30,397 bases of DNA from NCBI GenBank assembly GCA_028293725.1, contig JAQGOE010000040.1, positions 1 to 30,397 of the forward strand, read 5' to 3'. Made by a program: the position numbers and the translations under genes. The DNA is from Gammaproteobacteria bacterium (GTDB lineage: Bacteria > Pseudomonadota > Gammaproteobacteria > Steroidobacterales > Steroidobacteraceae). A model generated the notes under the pieces. That model was not told the DNA's origin. It ran no database searches and saw only the letters and a list, made by a program, of their open reading frames with translations. This document shows positions 24,665-30,397 of this stretch, piece after piece; position 1 is the first letter of the stretch, and every line of letters begins with the position of its first letter.

Positions 24665-26164
24665 CTAATCAACGCTGCCGACGAGTCCGTATCGATCCGA
24701 TAAATAGTGGCACAACTCGCGAAAATCAGCGCCGCTGAATCGGACGCCTTGTGCCAGGAGCGTGTGGTAGATCTCCCGATTAGTGCGTGTACCGTCGATC
24801 AATCCCAAAAATGCGTTGAGGCGATTGGCATCATCTGCGTCTAGGGCGTAACGTGGGATTGTTCCTTCTGAAGCGGGCAGGCGAACTAAACCAAACGAAA
24901 CATCGAAGCGCCGCTTGCGCAGATCAGAACAGTACTCCACAACCGATGCAATTTCTGCGGTCCGCCCGGACGTGAACCTCGGTACCGATCTCCACCACGC
25001 GTCATCATCGCGTACTGCGATTCCGTGGCAATTGTTTCCGTTGGAGGCCGTTACATCCAATTGCCTTCGAGCTGTAAAGAAGTGAACACTATGCGCGACC
25101 GTTGTAGCCGCCTTGGAGATCTTCTCGAGGTTCAGCAACGAGAATCGCTCTTCGCGACTTTCGAGTAGTTGAAAGCCAACTGATCCAAGGAATCCAGGCA
25201 TTTCCGCGAGTCCGAAACAGCCGAATTCTTGCGGCACGATGGTTGTGCGCATAGGGAGGGAAAAATTCACCCACACGCCGCCTGGTTTGAGAACCCGGTG
25301 AATCTCCCTCGCGACACGCGACGGATTGCCTACAATGTCCATTAGATACTGCGTCACGACCGCCGAAAGGGTCCGGTCGGGCATTGGTAGATTGGCAACA
25401 TCTGCAGCAATAAGCCGGATGTTCTGCTTTGCCGGTTCGGAACTTCGCACCTGAACCCTGCTCCATTCGGCATTTTCGAGATGCACAACGATTGGACGTC
25501 CCGAGAGAACACTCCGCGCTATCAACAACGTCGGCACGGATAAGTCAATGCCGTACGTGTGATCAAATTCTGCAGCTACAGTTTTAACCAGGCCGCAGGC
25601 ACCTGCGCCAAGAATTGCAACCGCGTCGGAGTCTGGTCGATGCCTGCGAAGGGCTGCGAGGGTCAACGTCTTAACTTTTTCAAACTCGCCTGTTGCCCCC
25701 CAGTCTTGATAGAAGTACGGAAACATGGCGTCGACAGACCAACCGCCGCCGCAGTTCGAAATGGTATCTAGAAGTCCAGGCGCTGCGGCGGGTCCTTGCA
25801 GAAGACGCTCGGCGGCCTTCATATGATCGCCCACCAGCGCGCAATTGGCGGCCATTCCCTGCAACGCGCGTTCTGCGCGTACTCGAGTCAACGAAGGAAC
25901 TGCGTTTGAGGATGTTACGTTCGCCAACACCGCGGCGAGTTGCCGAGTCTGGGAGTCCGTCGAGTGAAGCGCATTCACAGTGGCACCCAGAAGCGCTCTT
26001 GGCCGAAGTACGAGAATCGGAATCTCATCGATTATCGGATATGAACGAGAGCAGTTGTCGCACCGCAGCTCGCCTGGTCCACCGTGCAGGGAAGGTGCGC
26101 CACACCAAACGCAGGAATACGAAACTCCGGGTTCTACTTCCATTGTCGAGTCACTCCCTGGCAT
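24665..26164 (-). CDS. SAM-dependent methyltransferase with N-terminal zinc ribbon
   Basis: The 499-residue product has three parts. Residues about 16-55 form a Trm112-like zinc ribbon (Cys18, Cys21, Cys35, Cys38, then PIIDEIPIL). Residues about 145-350 are a class I methyltransferase: AILGAGACGL (motif I), GIDLSVPTLL, VVTQYLMDIVGN, LKPGGVWVNFSLP. This central part, including YQDWGATGEFEKVK, recalls carnosine N-methyltransferase-like (N2227) proteins. Residues about 430-499 are a small helical domain (LGLIDGTRTNREIYHTLL) like the winged-helix tails of some peptide methyltransferases. It is the last gene of the NRPS operon, 51 bases after the exporter gene, and probably modifies the product or a precursor. 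A second ATG at residue 8 has a better GGGAG site. Confidence 0.82.
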   Translation of the reverse strand: MPGSDSTMEVEPGVSYSCVWCGAPSLHGGPGELRCDNCSRSYPIIDEIPILVLRPRALLGATVNALHSTDSQTRQLAAVLANVTSSNAVPSLTRVRAERALQGMAANCALVGDHMKAAERLLQGPAAAPGLLDTISNCGGGWSVDAMFPYFYQDWGATGEFEKVKTLTLAALRRHRPDSDAVAILGAGACGLVKTVAAEFDHTYGIDLSVPTLLIARSVLSGRPIVVHLENAEWSRVQVRSSEPAKQNIRLIAADVANLPMPDRTLSAVVTQYLMDIVGNPSRVAREIHRVLKPGGVWVNFSLPMRTTIVPQEFGCFGLAEMPGFLGSVGFQLLESREERFSLLNLEKISKAATTVAHSVHFFTARRQLDVTASNGNNCHGIAVRDDDAWWRSVPRFTSGRTAEIASVVEYCSDLRKRRFDVSFGLVRLPASEGTIPRYALDADDANRLNAFLGLIDGTRTNREIYHTLLAQGVRFSGADFRELCHYLSDRYGLVGSVD

Positions 26165-26215
26165 GACAGACGTTATGTCGACGGTGACTTACCTTCATCG
26201 CCGAGTTTTCGGTTC

Positions 26216-27508
26216 TTACTCCGACGAGGGGGGTGCAATGGCCTCAGCCTCCAGCGTCGGCAACATCTTCGCGCCCTGAAGCGCCTGAAGGTGCCACGAA
26301 CTGAACGCGAGCAGCAGGGCCACGCCACCCGCTAATACAAGCGCCGCTCGAAGTCCGAAGTGTTCCCCCAGCCAACCCCCCAGTAGCGCACCGGGCCCGG
26401 CGGGCAGTATTACCAGCCAGCGCATTGTACTGGTCATGCGGCCCAACATTCGACCGGGAGTAACCGACTGTCTCAGTGATATGAAATTTATGGAGATCAG
26501 CACGGAACCAACCCCCAACAGCCAGAGCGTGACGACGTACGAGACCACTCCGTAGGCGGTTGCCGGTGTGAGCGCGAGCAGCGTCCATCCGATACCACCG
26601 GTCGCGAAGCCAAGCACCATACTGGGACCGGGACCGATGCGGCGCGCAAGGCCGTGCCCCATTGCGCTCCCCGCCACGGTGCCTAGTCCGAGCACGATGT
26701 AGCTTAGCCCGATACCGCGCGCGTTCAGTCCGAGCCGCTGCGTGGCGAAAAGAATCTGCACGGCATTGGCAGCGCCATTGCACATCTGCCACACGCCGAC
26801 ACAACTCACCATGGTCAATAGCAGCTCGTGATCCCGGACAAATCTCAAGCCTGCGCGCATTGCCGGCCATACCCTTTCAGCCGCGCCGCGCGGCGTCTCT
26901 TGCACAGGCACGCCGCGAAGAATGCAGGCCGATGCCAGGAGCAATATGGCATCGGCCAGCAATGCGACCGGCGCACCTACCAGTTTGATGACCGCCCCCG
27001 CGATTCCTGGACCCGAAACTTCAGCTGCCGCTGTGGCCAATGAATTCTTTGCGTACGCTTCGACGAGGCGCTCACGGGGAACGATCTCTGTCAGAACAAT
27101 CTGAGCAGCACTGCCGGCAGCGGTATTCACCGTCCCGATTACAAACGCGATTACGTACAACCACGTCAGGGACAACCGGTCGAGCCACCAGGCAAGAGGG
27201 ACAGTCGCCAGGGTGAAGGCCATTGACATCTCACCATACACGTACACCGGCAACTTGCGCCGGCGATCGAGCCACACGCCCGCCGGCAGCGACAGCAGCG
27301 CGTACGGAACAATTTCCATTGCTGTCAGAAGGCCCATCTGCATGGGCTCGGCGCGCAGCAGAAGCGCCGCGGTCAGCGGCAGTGCGAGTAGCGTCATCTG
27401 GCCGCCGAACGAAGAGATCAGGATTGAGATCCACAGGCGCCGATAAACCGGATCGCGCAACAGATCGGTCGAGGCAAGCCGCAAACGCGCCGACAATATC
27501 ATCATCAA
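26216..27508 (-). CDS. MFS exporter, EntS-like
   Basis: The 430-residue product has about twelve transmembrane segments. The MFS motif between helices 2 and 3 appears as PAGVWLDRRRK. The sequence pattern (RLWISILISSFGGQM, LTEIVPRERLVEAYAKNS, SVTPGRMLGRMTSTMRW) is that of the MFS_3 group that includes siderophore and peptide exporters. It lies between the aminotransferase gene (32-base gap) and the methyltransferase gene (51-base gap) on the same strand, so it probably exports the NRPS product across the inner membrane. Start at ATG 27508; three successive Met codons leave the exact start open. Confidence 0.85.
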   Translation of the reverse strand: MMMILSARLRLASTDLLRDPVYRRLWISILISSFGGQMTLLALPLTAALLLRAEPMQMGLLTAMEIVPYALLSLPAGVWLDRRRKLPVYVYGEMSMAFTLATVPLAWWLDRLSLTWLYVIAFVIGTVNTAAGSAAQIVLTEIVPRERLVEAYAKNSLATAAAEVSGPGIAGAVIKLVGAPVALLADAILLLASACILRGVPVQETPRGAAERVWPAMRAGLRFVRDHELLLTMVSCVGVWQMCNGAANAVQILFATQRLGLNARGIGLSYIVLGLGTVAGSAMGHGLARRIGPGPSMVLGFATGGIGWTLLALTPATAYGVVSYVVTLWLLGVGSVLISINFISLRQSVTPGRMLGRMTSTMRWLVILPAGPGALLGGWLGEHFGLRAALVLAGGVALLLAFSSWHLQALQGAKMLPTLEAEAIAPPSSE

Positions 27509-27540
27509 ACCAGCCGGATTTAGTACTCAATCGGCACAAC

Positions 27541-28797
27541 TCAAGGCAGTAATGGCTCGATTACTCTCGTGAGCCGGGACAGCGCATCCGTCAGCAGGTC
27601 CTCCTCAATGGTCAGTGGAGGCATCAATTTGACTACCTCGTCGTTCGGGCCGCAGGTTTCCAAAATCAAGCCACTCAACTGTGCACCTCGCCGAATGTCT
27701 TCGGCCACCTGTTTGGACGGGCAACGCAATCCACGCATCATGCCGCGCCCTTTCGACAGCCAACCGCTTTGCCCGGCAATCGCTCCGGCCCATGCTTCCA
27801 TTATCGCCGCCCTCGCCCGGACAGTCGCCGCGAATTCCCCGCTGCTCCAGAACTTGCGAATAGCGGCCGCCGCAGTAACGAAGGCGTGATTGTTGCCGCG
27901 GAACGTCCCATTGTGCTGCGCCGGCTCCCATACATCATAGTCGCGGCGAACAAGAACCACGGAGAGCGGCAGACCGAATCCGGAGAGTGATTTGGCCAAC
28001 ACGACGATATCAGGCGCGAGCCCCATGCATTCGAAACTGAAAAACTCGCCCGTCCGGCCGCAACCCGCCTGTATGTCGTCGACAATGAGAAGCGCTCCGT
28101 AGGCATTGGCAAGCCGCCGAATGCGTCCCATCCATTCATACGAAGCAGTGTTGAGACCACCCTCCCCTTGAACGGTTTCGAGAATTATGGCTGCGGGCCT
28201 GGCCACACCGCTGGAAGGATCCGCCAGCATCCGCTCGAGTTGATCGGCCGTATCCACGGCATTTCCGAGATACCCGTCGTAGGGCAGCCGCGACACTTCA
28301 CTGAGGCCGCAGCCGGCGGCGCTGCGATGATAGGCGCTTCCCGTAACGGCCAGCGCGCCCAGAGAAACGCCGTGAAACCCGTTCGTAAAAGCAATTACGT
28401 TGGTGCGCCCTGTCACTTTTCGGGCGAGTTTGAGTGCTGCCTCGACGGCATTCGTCCCGGTGGGCCCGGTAAATTGGATCTTATAGTCCAGTCCTCGCGG
28501 CGCGAGAATCCGTTCGACAAACGTGGCGATGAAATCGCGCTTCGATTCGGTATGCAGATCCAACGAAAGCGCTATGCCGTCGTTCGATATGTAGTCCATC
28601 AAGGCGGACTTCATATCATCGTCGTTATGTCCGTAGTTTAAAGATCCGCATCCGGAGAGGAAGTCCGTGTACTCATCACCATCGGGCGTAAACAGCAGGG
28701 CATTCTTTGCGCGCGCCCATTCAATACCGATGGTTCGACAATACGCTCTGACGTTCGACTCGTATAACTCATAAGGATCTGCAGCTAAAGTGTCCAT
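27541..28797 (-). CDS. Diaminobutyrate-2-oxoglutarate aminotransferase type (class III)
   Basis: ATG 28797 is chosen because GGGAGG lies four bases upstream; the frame is open 17 codons further. The 418-residue product matches the diaminobutyrate aminotransferase subgroup (as in ectoine and siderophore pathways). It has CGSLNYGHNDDDMKSAL, FTGPTGTNAVEAALKLARK, FHGVSLGALAVTG, the PLP Asp240 in LIVDDIQAGCGRTG, and PLP-binding Lys269 in VVLAKSLSGFG. The enzyme makes L-2,4-diaminobutyrate from aspartate semialdehyde with glutamate as amino donor. No ectA or ectC is next to it; instead it follows the NRPS gene after 43 bases, so diaminobutyrate is most likely a building block of the peptide. Confidence 0.88.
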   Translation of the reverse strand: MDTLAADPYELYESNVRAYCRTIGIEWARAKNALLFTPDGDEYTDFLSGCGSLNYGHNDDDMKSALMDYISNDGIALSLDLHTESKRDFIATFVERILAPRGLDYKIQFTGPTGTNAVEAALKLARKVTGRTNVIAFTNGFHGVSLGALAVTGSAYHRSAAGCGLSEVSRLPYDGYLGNAVDTADQLERMLADPSSGVARPAAIILETVQGEGGLNTASYEWMGRIRRLANAYGALLIVDDIQAGCGRTGEFFSFECMGLAPDIVVLAKSLSGFGLPLSVVLVRRDYDVWEPAQHNGTFRGNNHAFVTAAAAIRKFWSSGEFAATVRARAAIMEAWAGAIAGQSGWLSKGRGMMRGLRCPSKQVAEDIRRGAQLSGLILETCGPNDEVVKLMPPLTIEEDLLTDALSRLTRVIEPLLP

Positions 28798-28840
28798 CCA
28801 ACCTCCCTGTGGCAAAACGTGAGTGGCTTCCGTTTGGTCT

Positions 28841-30397
28841 TCAAGCAATGGCGGCCGTCGCCGTGGCGATTACTGCCGCCAGTGCCGACAAAGTAGGCTT
28901 TGCGAAAAGCGTTCGCACGTCCGCGCGCAGCCCCTCCCGACGCATTCGCTCGATCGCCAGCATCGCTGACAGCGAATTCCCGCCCAGCGCGAAGAAGCTA
29001 TCGTGGCGACCTACCCGCACGATATTCAGCACTTCAGACCACACCTGTGCCAGCTGCCGCTCGATCTCTCCTTGGGGCTCCTCGTACTCGTGAGCCGCAT
29101 AGGCATCGATCCCCGGCGCGGGCAGGGCTTTGCGATTCAACTTCCCGTTGGTCGTCAGCGGTAGTTGAGACAGCGAGACGAAGGCAGCCGGCATCATGTA
29201 TTCGGGTAACAGCGCGCTCAGGTGCCTGCGCAACTCTGCAAAGTCGAGTTGCGCGCCAAAGCATGTGTTCGTATCGTGCAACTCTGCAGCCGTGACATAC
29301 GCCACCAGGCGCTTGTCCCCGGGACTGTCCTCGCGTGCCAGCACCACTGCCTCACGGACACTCGGGTGCTGTACCAGGCGAGACTCGATCTCTCCCAGCT
29401 CGATCCGGAAGCCCCGGATCTTCACCTGGAAGTCGTTCCGTCCCAGGTACTCGATGTTCCCATCTGCCCGCCACCGCCCCAGGTCCCCCGTCCTGTACAT
29501 CCGCGCCTTCGGATCGGCGCTGAAGGGGTCCTGCAGAAATCGCTCCGCCGTCAGTTCTGTGCGGTTCAGATACCCTCGCGCCACTCCGGCTCCGCCGATG
29601 TAGATCTCACCCGCAACGCCCACCGGCACCGACGCACCGTGTGCGCCCAGGATGTAAACCTGCGTGTTCGAGATCGGACGGCCAATGGACGGAACCCTTT
29701 GGTCATCACGCTCGATCAGGGCGCACGTGGAGTAGGTCGTGTCCTCTGACGGACCGTAGAGGTTGTACACCGCTGTCGCCGATGTACGCCGGTAAACTTG
29801 TTGTACCAACTCTCTGTCCAGCGCCTCGCCTGCCAAATTCACCACTTTCACGCTTGCGGGAACCGCCCCCTCTTTCAGCAGCGTCCTCATCGCCGATGGC
29901 ACGGTGTTAATCAGGGTCAAACCCTTCGCGCCCGTAATGCCTACAACGTCTAGGGCATGATCCACTACTACGGCACTTCCACCGCTACACAAGGGCACGA
30001 ACAGCTCGAACACCGATAGGTCGAAGCAGATCGACGTCGCCGCCAGCACACCCGATAGCGCGCTCGCCCCGTACACTCTCTGTGCCCAGTTGATCAACGC
30101 TACCGTGTGACAGTGCTCGATCACGACACCCTTGGGCTGTCCGGTGGAGCCAGAGGTGTAGATCACGTAGGCCAGGTGAGTTGACAGCAGGCCCACGCTG
30201 CGGCGATCCGGGTTGCTCCCGGGGTGGACCGACCACGGCGGCGAGGCGGCCGACAGATCAATCACCGGCGCCCGCCCCTGCAGCTGCGACAACCAGGGCT
30301 GGTGCGTACCCTGCAACACCGATGCTTGAGTCAACACTACCCGCGGCGCACTGTCCCGCAGCATGTACTGCAGCCGCTCCGGCGGATAGGCCGGATC
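28841..30397 (-). CDS. Nonribosomal peptide synthetase, final A-PCP (5' part outside the window)
   Basis: The frame is open at the right edge, starting inside the adenylation domain (DPAYPPERLQYML, core A2). It shows A3 (YVIYTSGSTGQPKG), A4 (FDLSVFELF), A5 (NLYGPSEDTT), A7 (YRTGDLGRW), A8 (KIRGFRIELGEIE) and A10 (NGKLNRKAL), then a carrier domain with the phosphopantetheine Ser in FFALGGNSLS. Aligning A4-A5 to GrsA gives the ten-residue code DLFNNALTYK, which I recall as alanine type; this needs a predictor. The protein ends about 40 residues after that Ser: there is no thioesterase, reductase or further condensation domain. It is the first visible gene of an operon with aminotransferase, exporter and methyltransferase genes. 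Confidence 0.93.
   Translation of the reverse strand, partial: DPAYPPERLQYMLRDSAPRVVLTQASVLQGTHQPWLSQLQGRAPVIDLSAASPPWSVHPGSNPDRRSVGLLSTHLAYVIYTSGSTGQPKGVVIEHCHTVALINWAQRVYGASALSGVLAATSICFDLSVFELFVPLCSGGSAVVVDHALDVVGITGAKGLTLINTVPSAMRTLLKEGAVPASVKVVNLAGEALDRELVQQVYRRTSATAVYNLYGPSEDTTYSTCALIERDDQRVPSIGRPISNTQVYILGAHGASVPVGVAGEIYIGGAGVARGYLNRTELTAERFLQDPFSADPKARMYRTGDLGRWRADGNIEYLGRNDFQVKIRGFRIELGEIESRLVQHPSVREAVVLAREDSPGDKRLVAYVTAAELHDTNTCFGAQLDFAELRRHLSALLPEYMMPAAFVSLSQLPLTTNGKLNRKALPAPGIDAYAAHEYEEPQGEIERQLAQVWSEVLNIVRVGRHDSFFALGGNSLSAMLAIERMRREGLRADVRTLFAKPTLSALAAVIATATAAIA

Overview
The window is GC-rich, densely coded DNA from a Gram-negative bacterium. Two very large TonB-dependent receptors, several secreted or lipoprotein-type enzymes, TPR-fused modification enzymes, an Rhs remnant and the end of an NRPS operon suggest a proteobacterium, most likely a gammaproteobacterium of the Steroidobacter/Xanthomonadales kind. 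That placement is inference; no rRNA or other marker gene is present.

Layout. (1) 1-3250, minus strand: a VapBC-type toxin-antitoxin pair (toxin cut by the window edge) with a promoter that predicts a leaderless mRNA, then an accessory stretch of small genes downstream of an orphan Rhs C-terminal tip: membrane proteins, a PH-like membrane protein, a zinc-ribbon ORF and a soluble protein, resembling an immunity-gene ladder. (2) 3300-6620: a broken di-haem cytochrome c peroxidase gene, a small ribbon-helix-helix protein, a secreted HExxE protein with a C-terminal Fn3-like domain, and a secreted retropepsin-like aspartic protease. (3) 6760-14730: enzymes that modify proteins or small molecules: a TPR-aspartyl/asparaginyl beta-hydroxylase coupled to a small secreted protein, a TPR-GT9-type glycosyltransferase on the opposite strand, and a tight + strand run of vanadium-haloperoxidase-like PAP2 protein, TPR-sulfotransferase and FkbM methyltransferase. 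(4) 14785-23873: two TonB-dependent receptors, transcribed away from each other and each ending in a clear intrinsic terminator; between them lie a small secreted protein and a lipoprotein-type amidase. (5) 23872-24643: a second copy of the small secreted family seen at 8062, and a remnant of an elongation factor G C-terminus. (6) 24665-30397, minus strand: the end of a secondary-metabolite operon read as NRPS (A-PCP, no thioesterase), diaminobutyrate-type aminotransferase, MFS exporter, and a zinc-ribbon methyltransferase.

Working together. The NRPS operon probably makes and exports a peptide containing 2,4-diaminobutyrate, possibly a siderophore or lipopeptide. The modification cluster beside receptor 1 contains hydroxylation, glycosyl transfer, halogenation/phosphatase-like, sulfation and methylation activities. 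Whether it acts on receptors, envelope glycans or imported substrates cannot be told from sequence alone, but it is the strongest candidate here for an undescribed system.
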